Translations under genes and position numbers: made by a program | Assembly (NCBI GenBank): GCA_035578175.1 | Contig: JAQMRL010000001.1 | Coordinates: forward strand, 51,173,553 to 51,237,552 | Source: Catonia carolina | Taxonomy: Eukaryota > Arthropoda > Insecta > Hemiptera > Achilidae | Reading direction: 5' to 3' | Length of the DNA: 64,000 bases | Notes under the pieces: generated by a model | Seen by the model: only the letters and a program-made list of their open reading frames with translations | What the model was told of the DNA's origin: nothing | Databases searched by the model: none | In this document: positions 39,001-46,904 of the stretch, one piece after another | Layout: each line of letters starts with the position of its first letter | Position numbering within the stretch: the stretch's first letter is position 1

Positions 39001-42000
39001 TCCGGTCTTTTCCTGTTTCTTTGAATCATCTTGGTTTGTTTTTGTATTCTACCAGCTTTCTGAATATTTGTTTTGTGAGTCTTTATTGGTCCATATTTAC
39101 CTGATGTTTAGAATACATTCTTATCCTTATTACATGTGAAATTTGGTGAGTCGTTGCACAGTATTTTCCATCTTTATTATTCTCCTTGCTATTGTTCTTT
39201 CTGCTTTTTCTATCCCCTCTCTTACACCTTTTATATTATAGTTCAGTCTTTCTGACGCATTTTTAATTTAATTTTAATCACAAATTTTTGAACATATTAT
39301 GTTTTATCCGGGTAATTTTTTCTCAGTTCAGATTATTAATTTCCACAAATAAATTTTGTTGTACATATTCAGTAATATTTAATCAAAAGGTGATCACGCT
39401 ACACCGTGGATTTGAATTATTATGTTTTCAGCTCAAGTAATTCCTGGCATACTGGTACTTGCAATTGGATACCTAGGCTGTGATATAATCTCTGTGTTGA
39501 TACTATGGTTCCTGGCTGTTACACTTATAACCGCTGCTTACGCTGGCGCTATGGCTAACGTGGTTGATATTGGTCCAAATCTGGCTGGTAAGTAATCTGT
39601 TGTAAAATTAGAAGAAATCCAGTATTGAGTATTTTGAGGTGTCCTCAAAATTTTAATTAATCCTAATATTTATAATTTTGTTTGTTTTTAACTAGTAAAT
39701 TATACAGTTATCCTTTGTTGACTGATTTTGAAAAAAACCGTTAGACGCTAAGACTAGAATAAGCTTAAAAGACAAATTATGATAATTTGGAAAACATTAT
39801 TTTCAAAACTTTGTATACATTAATTTCGTTGAGTTAACAAAAAATATAATGCAAATTTTTTATAGAATTTATTATAACTAGTATATTTTTAAGATTTACG
39901 TAAAACAAAACCAAACAGTAGAAGGAAGCATCATTATAAACATAAACTTAAAACATTATTAAACATTATCAAACTTCTTGATTAACTAGCCTATGTAAAT
40001 TTCAACTTTAAATCATCTTGATTATTCTTAAAATAATGTATACAATTATACTACGGTATGATAGTGTGCATTATGTCATTGTGAGCTTCAATGCCTACCA
40101 TTACTAACAGCTCTATCTCACACCTCATCTTCCCACATTGGCGTGTATACAGATAAGTAAAAATAATGTAAGGCTATAAAATATTTGTATAGAAAAGTCG
40201 TACAATAATTTTTTTTAAATACCGAATGTATGTGTTGCAATCTGTTCAATTAAGAACACGAAGCAACCCCATGACTCAGTGAGATAAAGATGATATTAAG
40301 TCATTTAATCAGGGTTAGTTTTGTACAGACTCAGCCCGACCATTCAATGGTTAATTGAACCCCAACCATCAAAGTACACTGATAGCCACTGTCTAGTATT
40401 TAAATCCATATGAAAATACCTACCTTTACTAGGATTTGAACCATGAAACCTTCGTCTTTGAAAATACCACTGGCTTGCGGCAACGACTTTACTGCTAAAC
40501 CAACTCGCTGAGTTCTACAATAAATGGGCAAAGTAAACTATATTAGAAACTAAAAATCAGCGAGAACTATAATATATCTGTAGTGTGCTGTATTTATAAA
40601 CACATTGTTGTTATTGTTTAGGTCATCAGCCGAAAGGCTGGTTTGAACCTGTAGAGGTTTTAGTAAGTAAAACGAGGAGTGTGGTGGTTTACCATTGCCT
40701 TCCTCACTGAGTGAAAAAGTACGGTTATTAGCATGCCGGGCCCTCAAAAAAGCACATATTTTTCACTCTGTAAATGACACCTTCACTTTTTTCACCACAG
40801 GGTCTGGCTGTATAATGAAATTCATTACTTTCAGAGGAGTTAACTCTGATTAGTGTCTTTTACACCTTTTCCTCTTCTGTTCTTAAATGATTCAGTCATT
40901 TAATTGGCTGACTATGTGATAAGAAACAAAACTATTTATTTTAGCCCTGCAAAGAACAGATTGAGGGTAAATAATTTTACACTCCACCTATCTGTTATGG
41001 GCAGATATAAATACATATCATTATTAAAGTCTTATTTTGTGCCTGTGTAAGAGAGGTAATCATAAAGGTAGTAATATTGATTTAATATTTAATTTTTTAA
41101 TTGCCTATTTGTTTAATTATTATGATAATATCCATTAAGTTTTTACCTTTAACCTTTCATGGACTATTGAATATATATCCGCCCAAAGATCTTTCCCGCA
41201 GTTGTTTTGCAGTTATATTTGCATTCGAGTTTGTATGGTTATGTTTGTTTAGCAGATGGATATATACACACATTTTAAATTTAGTCATAATATTTCTTTA
41301 AACAATCTTTGTTTCTTCTTTCATTCTGCAGTTCAACATAAAAATACATTTTTTAGTCAGTTCTATTTATGAATGTATCCACGTATGTCACCCCCACTCA
41401 TTAATAAAGACAGATACTATATCTGCATCCATTATTATTAAGAACGAAGAAAAAATTGGATGAAATTTCTGTGGATTCTGAGCTTTAAAAAAAGTTTTCT
41501 ATCCAGGAAAACATATTTTTCTGAATAAAATTTTTTACCCCAACCCATAATTAAATGCATGTTTGACATGAAACTGATTCCGTCCATGAAGGGTTAAGAT
41601 TTTTCTAGTTTTACTCGGGCACAACTGGCTTAGTATTCTGTTGTCAGTTGTTTTTTGCCTTAAGGATAACGTCAACTTGTATTTATGTTTTGCTGTATCT
41701 ATGTTTAGGTCCAGTACTTGCTTTTGCCCAGACAATCCACATGACTGCTAGTTTCTTATCACCAATTGTAGCTGGATTTATATTGAAAGAAAGTGTAAGT
41801 TTAATTTTTTTTTAATAAATATATTAATTTATGTGAGTGATTGCCAAAACCACCCCAGAGACTTGTTAGTAACTGATTTCTTGCAGTAAATGATAAACAT
41901 AAAATTTTATTAAAAAGCTATAAAACTCTTGGTAGTGGTGACCATACAATACACAATAATTCTTCATAGTTTTGTTATATTATAAATATGTTGTTTTATA

Positions 42001-43836
42001 TTAAAGGTATTCCAATACTCCATTCTTTAAGCTGATCTCTTCCTTTGAAAACATAAAAATTAGCCTGGATATTCTTTTCTGTACACTGTTCATTTGTAGT
42101 TGTATCCAGTTCTGTGACAATACCATCCTCACCAGAGGATTTATCACTTTTATCCTTTCATTTTGAGGCCTGGACTAGTTTTGTTGATATCCATTTTTGT
42201 TTTTTTTTATTTCAGGTCTTGTTTTTCAAGGACCTCTTCTTATAAAACATCCACTTCATTATTTTCTTTCTAACCCACAGCTTCTTAGAATGATTTGTTT
42301 ATCTTTGAAGCTTTTTTCTTTTATTTTTAACCTTTCATCCTTTATTGGCATGCCAATTTTTTGGGGTTTAAAGTGTACTTATTTATGTCATTGGTTGTTC
42401 TGGTAACATTTTAAACTTCTTTTATCTTACTCAGTTTATCTCTCCACTTAAATTTTCTTTTCAACATGTCTCTGCCTTCTATTAAAGCTTTAGTCAGCTT
42501 TCCATGTGTTTTTAGTAAACTTTAAAATTATGAGTAGTGTCTGTCCACATCATTATTCTTAATCTGGATCAGTCTTCTATGTATCAGTCTTGTCAGTTGT
42601 CATTATCAAACCACTGTTCACTGTTAATACTATTTTATTTTGCTATTCTGTTTCTTTTATTTCATTGTCTGTGTTGGATGACCTGGTTAATATATTTGAT
42701 ATACTTGTAATACATATTAGTCGATTTTTTCCCGGAGCTAAAAACCTTTTGTAATTTTTATTTTTTCTATTAAATATATTTTTTTTATATGAAAAGTAAA
42801 AATAAATGAAATCTATGCCATTTTTGTTACTTTTCTATGTTATTTCCAGAATCTGACAAACATTTGTCCCAGTTGCACATAAGTTTGTTGAATGTTTGTA
42901 GGATTTTTCTGTCCAAATCGAATAAAAAATGTTGATATGATTTTTATAATTTTGTGTCATCAACAAAATGCATTCCTCCAATATATACCTTTAACTTTTC
43001 AAAAAAAAATAAAATCAAAAGGGGTGAGGTCAGGACTGCATGGAAAATGGGTCAAAATTTCTCAACAATACAATTTCAAAAGCAACACTTGATTTTTGTG
43101 ACATCCATGTGTGCATTGTCCTGTTGAAAATGATGCCATACAAAAGTTATTTTTGAATGCACATCAAAGTTTTTCAAGGTCACTCTGTAAGGATCAGTGT
43201 TGAAAGTAGCTTGACCATTCTAAAAAAAATCAGTAAGAATAACACCCAAAATAAATAAATAAATGAACAAACTTTTATATAAATTTACTACTCTTTTGAT
43301 GAAGAACAAAACCGGATTTTCTCCCAGTCCTTGATGAATAACCTCTGGGTACTGGTGGCAACAGACTGGAAACAGACATTAGTTTTAAACTAACCTCATA
43401 GAAAGCCATAAACGCTGTTTATGCATGCCAAGAAAAGTGAAATTAATGTAATATTCACTCACTGTTAGTTCATTGATATAATTCTCTTTGGATTATTGAT
43501 GTAGTTCTTTTTGGACTATTGATTGCAGTTTTCTTTTATTCTACAAATATATTTATAAAACCGATAATATATTTTAAGTTAATGTATTCGATAATTTTTT
43601 TATTATAGAAAACTTTATATCAGTGGAGGAAAGTGTTTGCAGTTACTTCAGTGATTGCAATCGGCACGTACTTTTTCTATCAAATCTTTGGAACAGCAGA
43701 TGTACAGAGTTGGAACTTTCCTGATGGAAGAATACCACCTGCTCGAGTAGCAAGCGATCTTCGGCCTCTAAAAGGAGGAGAGAATGGAGAGAAGGCAAAA
43801 TTTAAAAAGAGACCAGAAGATGATGTGGAAGGGTGA
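15716..43836 (+). CDS. SLC17-family (sialin / inorganic phosphate cotransporter-like) MFS transporter, nine exons
   Basis: The protein is predicted to be a twelve-span membrane transporter that carries organic anions or phosphate coupled to H+ or Na+. Nine exons (15716-15931, 19839-20075, 22501-22585, 23204-23424, 27852-28001, 31384-31516, 39432-39587, 41709-41794, 43609-43836) all have AG/GT borders and compatible phases. They join to 1512 nt, 503 residues plus stop, close to the usual SLC17 length of 480-560. Family landmarks seen are an Arg in the first helix (R23), FDWD followed by QAAILGSFYWSY, RSIQGIAS/GLTWPAMF, HWIPAVERSRFMSSFQG, GWRAVFY, MSVPWLKIFTSLPAWAI, NGVMSGVPFLCSY and DIGPNLAG. 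The first loop has sequons at N43, N59/N60 and N68. The sialin positions E171, E175 and H183 align with Q147, S151 and F159. The ATG lies two bases after a splice acceptor, so a further upstream exon may encode the usual N-terminal tail. The exact paralog and substrate cannot be decided from sequence alone. Confidence 0.93.
16130..16560 (+). pseudogene. LINE C-terminal relic in intron 1
   Basis: The plus strand reads TRLDVVPNEEIRWRVQVREN, then K..V.MVWTC (decayed W.GH), NKIMERSP.GRR and HVDMEVW, the usual C-terminal order 'RLDRVRNEEIR ... W.GHV.RM ... GRR.RGRP'. Several stops. Confidence 0.65.
16740..17165 (+). repeat. Dispersed repeat of unknown class, plus-strand copy (partner at 1295-1605)
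   Basis: Aligned with the reverse complement of 1295-1605; 16815-17165 is the matching core. It lies in intron 1 of the SLC17-like gene. Confidence 0.65.
18525..18579. repeat. GC-rich two-stem hairpin in intron 1
   Basis: gagggcgag (18525-18533) pairs exactly with ctcgccctc (18571-18579). Inside it ccaggtc (18547-18553) pairs with gacctgg (18558-18564) around a ggct loop. The adjoining 18490-18515 segment is also GC-rich. No family was recognised. Confidence 0.75.
19839..20075 (+). CDS. SLC17-like gene, exon 2 (residues 73-151)
   Basis: Acceptor gatttag, donor GTAAGT, phase 0 at both ends, 79 codons. It encodes FDWD, AAILGSFYWSY and the GG-Lx4-FGTK loop between helices 2 and 3. It ends in RSIQGIAS, the start of helix 4, where the sialin glutamates would lie; they are Q147 and S151 here. 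Confidence 0.93.
20754..20945. repeat. Perfect 96-bp tandem duplication in intron 2
   Basis: 20754-20849 and 20850-20945 appear identical base for base (from ttaatacacagattctcaac to catgtcaactatctttt). Lack of any divergence points to a very recent event or an assembly artefact. Confidence 0.9.
21010..21285 (-). pseudogene. LINE C-terminal relic, minus strand, intron 2
   Basis: The reverse strand includes QQELGFSSPKETV, IPRLPKSYRSVGRRDLG and a short tail. It aligns with 37190-37375 on the plus strand (QQLGISSRKKL; IPRLTKS..QLEGR), so the two are copies of one family. Confidence 0.7.
21290..22080 (+). pseudogene. LINE reverse transcriptase C-terminal relic, intron 2
   Basis: The plus strand reads DTMLLADSLGGLQQLLDRIV (motif C, with one D of the DD pair lost) and QYSQQFGFSISVLKMKFMII. 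Then come YGVESCSSYEAITRKLEAFE, CRQTLRVPRTARMINIEV and a C-terminal SWLKN(L)RTWFG-like segment near 21940-22010. Frames alternate and stops intervene, so the copy is dead. It lies head-to-head with the minus-strand relic at 21010-21285. Confidence 0.8.
22120..22480 (-). repeat. Composite repeat family C, copy 2 (LINE part)
   Basis: Same orientation as 14520-14860 and aligned with it over about 300 bases (tactttctgtggtacataat, gactgacctg, tttctgactggatattt). The segment stops within about 20 bases of the acceptor of exon 3, so part of that intron's 3' end is repeat-derived. Confidence 0.65.
22501..22585 (+). CDS. SLC17-like gene, exon 3 (residues 152-180, last codon split)
   Basis: 85 nt, acceptor tgttttag, donor GTATGT, phase 0 in and phase 1 out. 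It encodes GLTWPAMFAIVGHWIPAVER and the following SRFMSSFQ, the signature segment of the family. F159 occupies the position of sialin His183. H164, five residues later, is not the equivalent position. The exon is too short to stand out in an ORF scan. Confidence 0.93.
22818..22850. repeat. (TG)n(TA)n microsatellite
   Basis: A run of about nine TG units followed by about six TA units in intron 3. Confidence 0.9.
23204..23424 (+). CDS. SLC17-like gene, exon 4 (residues 180-253)
   Basis: 221 nt, acceptor gtttttag, donor GTACTT (a weaker donor), phase 1 in and phase 0 out. It completes a glycine codon and encodes helices 5 and 6 (FSFGIGLTYPLCGFIIAHYG; GWRAVFYTTGTIG) and the start of the central cytoplasmic loop, with RISRQELSYIQ. 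Reading through the donor reaches a stop at about 23475, so splicing is required. Confidence 0.92.
23425..27851. other. Intron 4 of the SLC17-like gene (4.4 kb)
   Basis: Apart from the SINE fragment at 24905-25095, no gene was recognised. 26040-26230 is GC-richer and 26770-26970 has a charged, Lys/Arg-rich reverse-strand reading that may be LINE-derived; neither could be classified. Confidence 0.5.
24905..25095 (+). mobile_element. SINE fragment of family B with internal ~40-bp duplication
   Basis: aactggc(t)tatatgccagg.gttccaggtttgattcctg appears twice (24914-24951 and 24956-24995). The second copy is followed by the SINE body (gtcaggtctggtattttttcat). ggtttgattcc is a B box. The body resembles the reverse complement of 52300-52400. 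Confidence 0.68.
27852..28001 (+). CDS. SLC17-like gene, exon 5 (residues 254-303)
   Basis: 150 nt, acceptor attttcag, donor GTAATA, phase 0 at both ends. It encodes MSVPWLKIFTSLPAWAIGI and LYMKTVLGFSIQK. This matches the loop and helix 7 of SLC17 proteins, where PW..I.TS..VWAI is typical. A longer open frame overlaps this exon in another frame and is not coding. The preceding intron is about 4.4 kb. Confidence 0.93.
28651..30924 (-). mobile_element. Degenerate Tigger/pogo-type transposon in intron 5, host to a SINE
   Basis: Inverted ends of about 55 bases match at roughly 80 percent. The left end begins GGTGGATCCAC at 28659, the right GGTGGATCCAC on the reverse strand at 30915. Both continue TCAGA..AAT and GAAACTA.TAC. 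Between them the reverse strand retains EQVANHFDFSLSTILKIK (CENP-B/pogo-type helix-turn-helix, about 30110-30165) and LAILIIDNALSQLAE (the second-Asp 'DNA' motif of the DDE domain, about 29160-29205). Numerous stops and shifts make it inactive. A SINE at 30555-30730 is nested inside. Confidence 0.72.
30555..30730 (+). mobile_element. tRNA-derived SINE, copy 2 of family A
   Basis: Head gggcaactccatggcgcagtggttagtacgc with an A box, then aggttcgattcccgg with a near-perfect B box. The body (gtcgctaataac ... gttgatgc) matches that of 1746-1935 and is followed by an A-rich tail. It sits inside the decayed transposon at 28651-30924. Confidence 0.88.
31384..31516 (+). CDS. SLC17-like gene, exon 6 (residues 304-348, last codon split)
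   Basis: 133 nt, acceptor tgtgtgcag, donor GTAAGT, phase 0 in and phase 1 out. It encodes NGVMSGVPFLCSYFSSVVFC, AGDYLVN and LTNVRKLFTAM, the helix 8 region. It is continuous in sense with exon 5 (SIQK followed by NGVMS). Confidence 0.92.
32096..32995 (+). mobile_element. Non-autonomous Tigger/pogo relic carrying a transposase C-terminal fragment
   Basis: The left end TA-CAGTAGAAC...TTAAGCCGGACC is of Tigger style. The right end, read in reverse, gives gtagaagaacc ... ggatcaactgggaccgggg. Inside, about 32410-32530 reads DVDKEDINNWLRIDNDGGYK and AITEEEIIA. This matches the acidic tail of the Tigger transposase at 47340-47670 in this window (DDVRQWLEDDDCDPGYQ..NEDEIV). Stops follow. The LINE at 33007 inserted just beyond its right end. 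Confidence 0.7.
33007..36411 (-). mobile_element. Full-length non-LTR retrotransposon (LINE) with 10-bp target-site duplication
   Basis: On the minus strand the element runs from a 5' leader of about 470 bases through one long ORF to a poly(A) tail (the T-run at 33007-33033 on the plus strand). The sequence taattaaagg occurs exactly at both edges (32997-33006 and 36412-36421), the target-site duplication. Length is about 3.4 kb. It interrupts intron 6 in the orientation opposite to the host gene. A single ORF with endonuclease and reverse transcriptase is RTE-like, but the poly(A) tail is less typical of RTE, so the clade is left open. Confidence 0.93.
33051..35939 (-). CDS. LINE polyprotein: AP-type endonuclease plus reverse transcriptase
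   Basis: The 962-codon frame drives LINE transposition by nicking target DNA and copying the element RNA onto it. Residues about 15-255 form the APE-like endonuclease: NIGCWNVQGLN, AVLNETKK, GIYAPT, LLGDLNGRVG, IDYVIM and GSDHFLVKA, with the expected N, E, Y, D, N, D and H residues. Residues about 480-790 form the reverse transcriptase: FKKGNRKDCGNYRGISI, EQSGFRPGRSC, ATFIDLKKAFDSVPRKKLW (motif A), GVKQGSCLSPTLF (motif B), ILFADDQVVLAE (catalytic DD, about 713-716) and YNYLGVTI. The C-terminus has WYGHLRRMN and RGRPRKIW. No stop or shift interrupts it. Near the N-terminus there is no in-frame ATG: an in-frame TAG precedes it and the first Met is in HAYNMDVAV. Translation start is therefore unclear, or the start codon was lost. 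Confidence 0.95.
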   Translation of the reverse strand: MPRTDWNSRKIKRKHKQLKNIGCWNVQGLNTKEEQVFEELHAYNMDVAVLNETKKKGQGNAYRADYILFWSGVDKSRRAKAGVAVAIKRTMVKNIIDWTPVDERVITVDIKVNGREIKIFGIYAPTDDSDDNTKDAFFDKLTEELNKTKSRQEVILLGDLNGRVGKALDNRIIGQHGEDAINDNGKRWIEICEQFSLRILNGYFQHKDIHKYTWTQKSRKLRSIIDYVIMKQNSAIKPYDVKVWRGAQCGSDHFLVKAKLEIQYSTRRRPQEQNTNKELHRKYNIDSLKNESTSFLYKLRLAQSFRGEVNGSAEMMYDALKTKVHEAALEALGFEERTRHTHSWWTEDLKGVVEEKKRLFLKWLNTKDDEDLRNYNRYRYIVKKEIKTAKNELWNIKCAEISSLVGGSRSREAWGTINVLRKNSNERKRISPITVDQWKDYYEMLLVESRGEFLDTGVDVKETAVRGVDPITLEEVESALKGMKNNKASGPGDLPIELIKHATQEVLKILCKIFNKCLRGEDIPREWRIAYIHSIFKKGNRKDCGNYRGISITSSIGKLYERVLKARIEFDLTESEEQSGFRPGRSCVDNIFTLKQLIEKRLARGLELHATFIDLKKAFDSVPRKKLWTAMRDSGVNAVYINAIKEIYKNNKSIIGFGSQESAAIFPNKGVKQGSCLSPTLFKIYLNSALRQWIRKCSPMGIQTGNGPVYTILFADDQVVLAEDQQDMTYMLNKLIGDFQEWGLEVNMDKTNYLNIGGKGQDIQTDFGAIKMVRQYNYLGVTINEDGRDNEDILKKIGKGKNIIRALHPILWNKTLTKKTKTNIYQAMIEPILTYGSEVWVMDRRHAAKLLAAEMMYWRRCAGLSLLDKVRNEVIREQMQVKETILSSIGRNQVKWYGHLRRMNTERIPLKTFEWTPNQHQKRGRPRKIWMTNVRQEMEDRGLREGDWRDRERWRKGCEKRL
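36677..36970 (+). repeat. Composite repeat family C, copy 3
   Basis: Begins ttccttgaag-TA-cactgaaacct and continues with the same Tigger-style end and LINE C-terminal coding (NEQVSHFGCLGCDVSHNRGQ in one frame, KSKTDIFMKLCKIVAFPT next) as the reverse strand of 14520-14945. It runs on directly into the relic at 36970-37375. Confidence 0.68.
36970..37378 (+). pseudogene. LINE C-terminal relic ending in a GAA-rich tail, intron 6
   Basis: Reads MWKKKYENSIQSIQIHFLRN, GRLNQFKNEDIWQQLGISSR and, after a shift, IPRLTKS..QLEGR. It closes with a short agaagaagaagaa tail at 37362-37376, a plausible LINE 3' end. Homologous to 21010-21285 (minus). Confidence 0.72.
38830..39260 (-). pseudogene. LINE C-terminal relic, minus strand, intron 6
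   Basis: The reverse strand reads RLTKQIFRKLVEYKNKPR, FKETGKDRMALNKEKDLIEH and KNKFRKETEEHKGFPG. This is the Lys-rich C-terminal segment typical of a class of insect LINEs (RLTK.IF....K......W..EV.KDL..L.I....I.DR..FR). It ends about 170 bases before exon 7. Confidence 0.6.
39432..39587 (+). CDS. SLC17-like gene, exon 7 (residues 348-400)
   Basis: 156 nt, acceptor gttttcag, donor GTAAGT, phase 1 at both ends. It encodes SQVIPGILVLAIGYLG, helices 9 and 10, and ANVVDIGPNLAG, which matches the conserved N..DI.PN.AG of the family. The intron before it (about 7.9 kb) carries the full-length LINE. Confidence 0.93.
40258..40518 (-). mobile_element. tRNA-derived SINE, family D, minus-strand copy
   Basis: The reverse strand starts cagcgagttggtttagcagtaaagtcgt (A box) and ggttcaaatcctagtaaagg (B box). 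It then has a body (catatggatttaaatactagacagtg ... gggttcaattaacca) that aligns with 51167-51430 on the plus strand for about 260 bases. Confidence 0.85.
40605..40998 (-). repeat. Dispersed repeat family R, minus-strand copy
   Basis: The reverse complement aligns with 7380-7826. It sits next to the SINE at 40258-40518, in intron 7. Confidence 0.8.
41709..41794 (+). CDS. SLC17-like gene, exon 8 (residues 400-428)
   Basis: 86 nt, acceptor atgtttag, donor GTAAGT, phase 1 in and phase 0 out. It encodes PVLAFAQTIHMTASFLSPIV and AGFILKES, helix 11. It is too short to appear as a long ORF and was located by homology and phase. Confidence 0.92.
42000..42690 (-). pseudogene. LINE linker/RT N-terminal relic, minus strand, intron 8
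   Basis: The reverse strand is Lys/Asp-rich with stops and ends SDKSSGEDGIVTEL, the conserved start of the reverse transcriptase domain (K..GEDGI..E). Only this motif is distinctive; the rest is consistent but weak. Confidence 0.5.
42845..43345 (-). pseudogene. mariner-type transposase relic, minus strand, intron 8
   Basis: Over several frames the reverse strand reads GVILTDF-like residues, HFQQDNAHMDVTKIK (second catalytic Asp block of mariner, QDNA), a decayed SPDL.P..F..F block, KGYIGGMHFVDDTKL and NKLMCNWDKCLSDSG, in the order found in mariner transposases. Frameshifts and stops show it is dead. No terminal repeats were identified. Confidence 0.75.
43609..43836 (+). CDS. SLC17-like gene, terminal coding exon 9 (residues 429-503)
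   Basis: Acceptor ttattatag, then KTLYQWRKVFAVTSVIAIG, helix 12 with YFFYQIFGTADVQSWNF, and a hydrophilic charged C-terminal tail ending EDDVEG and TGA at 43834-43836. QxWxxVF and (Y/F)xxFGTxxxQxW are family hallmarks. The tail is predicted to be cytoplasmic. Confidence 0.94.
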   Translation, partial: KTLYQWRKVFAVTSVIAIGTYFFYQIFGTADVQSWNFPDGRIPPARVASDLRPLKGGENGEKAKFKKRPEDDVEG

Positions 43837-44150
43837 AAAATACTTTGTTGTGATACTTTAACTAATAAGAAAGAGATGGCTGGTGCTTTATTGGTTGGAA
43901 TTCTTGTATGAGATTTGCTGGTAATGGTCCATCAATTATAGGAATTATTAATCATAATAATATTAGTTAATAATTAAAAGTATTTCAGTGAATTTTGACA
44001 ATATATTGTATATACACATCATATGGTTATGGTTTGTTTGATATAATTACTCTGAATTTATTATTTCTGTTAAAAATGTATGCATTTGTTGAATATTAAG
44101 ACCCACTAGACTTTGTAGAATAGAAACATTATATCCAGTGATATTAACCC

Positions 44151-44329
44151 AATAAATATAACTTTGTCCTTAAGTAAGTAAGTAACCATTGTAATATTTA
44201 AAAAACATAATGTTTGCAATTTAAGAAATACAGAATTTTAAGAGGCAGTTTACTCAGAAAAATAAAAATGTATGTTTGCCCAAGCAACTGTTAATATTTT
44301 ACATGCAACTGTTTTGTATTTTAAATAAA
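44151..44329 (+). promoter_or_regulatory. Candidate polyadenylation signals of the SLC17-like gene
   Basis: AATAAA occurs at 44151-44156 and again at 44324-44329, about 315 and 490 bases after the stop codon. Either could end the transcript. AATAAA is common by chance in DNA this AT-rich, so the call is tentative. Confidence 0.4.
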
Positions 44330-44339
44330 CACCTAACTA

Positions 44340-46320
44340 GTGAGAAAAAAAAATAACTAGTGAGAAATAACCCTATGCAGAATTATTTGGAAAAAAAATT
44401 AGTTAATTACAACCCCTAAAATTAGGGTGCAACTAAAAATTAGTTCTTATGAAAAATTAAAGTATTATACAAATTAGTTGAATTTTGCTCATTCTAATAA
44501 TAAAATAAAAATAGATGATCTATGATGTGTAAATGATTTATAAAACAAGGGATTTTTATTCCGAGCATAAAAATACAAATAAAAGTTTATTATGCAATGA
44601 TTTTTTTGCCCCTTTCGCTTCAAAATTTTTGTATTATGAATTTGAGAATATTCTGTCTGCAAATCATAGAGCAACAAATTCAAATTCTGTTAAACTCAAT
44701 AAAAGAATCATAAAGATACATATGCCAATAAATTTACTTGTTTTCTAGTGCTTGAAAAACATAAAAATTGTAATTCGCAGAAAACAGAAAGAGAAAATTT
44801 AAAATGTAACCAGAACCAGCATTATCAAGCAGAACAATACTGGTTAATTACTTTTCATCTATATGACAAAGTGCTCCCAGCATACAGGAAACAATTCAAA
44901 CGGATAGCCCATGTTTTAAAATTTAATAAAACACAATAAATTTGTCATACTATCTTATTTCGAAAAAGAATTATTGAAAATCAAAAATATAGAAACTTTT
45001 TCACCCTAGATAAACTTTTATCATTGGATAGGATTTTTAAAAGTACATTTTCATACATTTCTAACAGTTATAGTATATATTTAAAAAATATGTACATGTC
45101 CAAAATCAGTTGTATATGCTAATGACATATATTGTTTTTTACAAAAAATTGATTTTCTGAGTAAACTGCCCTCATTAAATGTGCGGTCTTGATTAAAGTA
45201 TTTAATTTAATGAAAATTCATAAAAAAATTAGAATTTTTTTTTGTTGTATTTTATAAATGTGGCTGTATTTATTACAAAATAAGACAGACTTAAATGTAT
45301 GTTCTTTATGAACATTATACAAGGAGTCAAAGAAGGGAGGTCAGACTGTATATAATATTTGTTATATTATAATTTTAAAAATCCCTTAAGGGTTTTATTA
45401 ATTAATTTACAATAATTAAAACCATCTGTTGGAATATAAATCGAATTACACACAACTAGCCTTACAACCATTATACGGAATTCTTGTTTGTCATTTCTTG
45501 AAAGATGGTCAGGTTTAACAATGGATTCACTCCAGTATGAAGGTAATTTCATATTTATTGTTAACCTTAAACCTGATTAATAATGACCATAAAATATTGT
45601 AGTTAACTATTAAATAATTCACAAGTGCCTTTTCTTGTTCCGATTATACATGACTTGCACTAGGTACTTAACATTTCAATTTGTGCCAAGAATTGTGTTT
45701 GTAGCAGTTTCATTTTTTATTTTATAAAGATTGGAGGCAAAGTTTCAGATGTATCATAAATTATTAGGTAATTCTTGTCAGCATTGTTCATTTTTTTAAA
45801 TCAATCGAAAATTTGTAATTTTGGTCTGTCACACTCTTCACTGTCTGCATTAGTAATGTACTAAACAGTCAGATATACAAACAAAAATTAACTCTTAAAT
45901 TACTATGAATATTATAGTAATTTACCACTTAAGCTGTCACCTTTTTACTTCTATTTTATTGCAAGTGGCTGTTAAAAATAATAAAAGCAAAAACTAAAGC
46001 CTACTTAAACTAATCTTATTTAACTTAGATTTCTAGTTCTGAAATAAAATCAAATTGCATTGTGCCAATTGCTTTTTTATGCCCTAACTGTAATATTAAC
46101 AGGTATAACACCATTTTTACTAGAGATCATTATTAAATATTACTTAGTTTTTTTTATAGAAGTAAGCAGTATAACTTTGGGAACTGATTGTTCAAATTAA
46201 ATTTTAAAAATATCTTTATAAGTGACAAATCATTTGAAGTGTATGTCTGTCATTTATCATACCTCTGAAAAATATTGAGATTTAAAAAAAAATTAAAATT
46301 TCATTTACAAAATTCTTTTG
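44340..46320. other. AT-rich region downstream of the SLC17-like gene
   Basis: No gene was recognised. Several short open stretches (e.g. 44489-44683, 44533-44939) have random-looking composition. The first few hundred bases may be 3' untranslated region. Confidence 0.5.
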
Positions 46321-46324
46321 TATA

Positions 46325-46846
46325 CAGTAAACCCCACTCAACCATAACCGAGCTTAACCGAAATAAATTCTATTTTTTCTTAATTTGGTTATTATTGTAA
46401 TGCATTTCTATACTGAATTTAAATACATAGCATTTTTAATATACAGAACAGTGTCCAATGAATAATAAATTATGAACATATGGTTTCAGTATTCTTGGAA
46501 TTTGTTTTAGGTTGCCTTACATTTTTTTGGACATTATATTAAATCTTCATGATCACAAGTACTTCTAATAAAATGATGGCATGATATTGCCGAAAAAATA
46601 GTTTTCATAAAAAATCAGAGACTTTAAAAAAACTGAAAATACTGTACTGCTATTAAAATAAGTTTCTTCTGTCTCTTAAAATTGCTGTGTTTTTGTTTAC
46701 ACATTGTAAATGACAATCGTAAAAATACTGTATATTCATTTTTAATGTTTTTAAACTTAAAAATTATGTATTTGCTTGTTGTCTGAAATTATGCATACCC
46801 AATATAGGGTACACCTCCTGCAATTCAGTTAAGTGGGGTTTTATTG
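46325..46846. mobile_element. Tigger/pogo-like MITE beside the complete Tigger
   Basis: The left end TA-cagtaaaccccactcaacc and the right end (in reverse caataaaaccccacttaac) form imperfect inverted repeats of about 19 bases around 522 bp. The left TA is present, the right one decayed. No coding. Its ends differ from those of the transposon 58 bases to the right, so it is a different family. Confidence 0.72.
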
Positions 46847-46904
46847 TGATTACTTGGAAAGAATTGCAGTTTTATGGATATTTTTAATGCAGTTTCTTTA
46901 AGTA

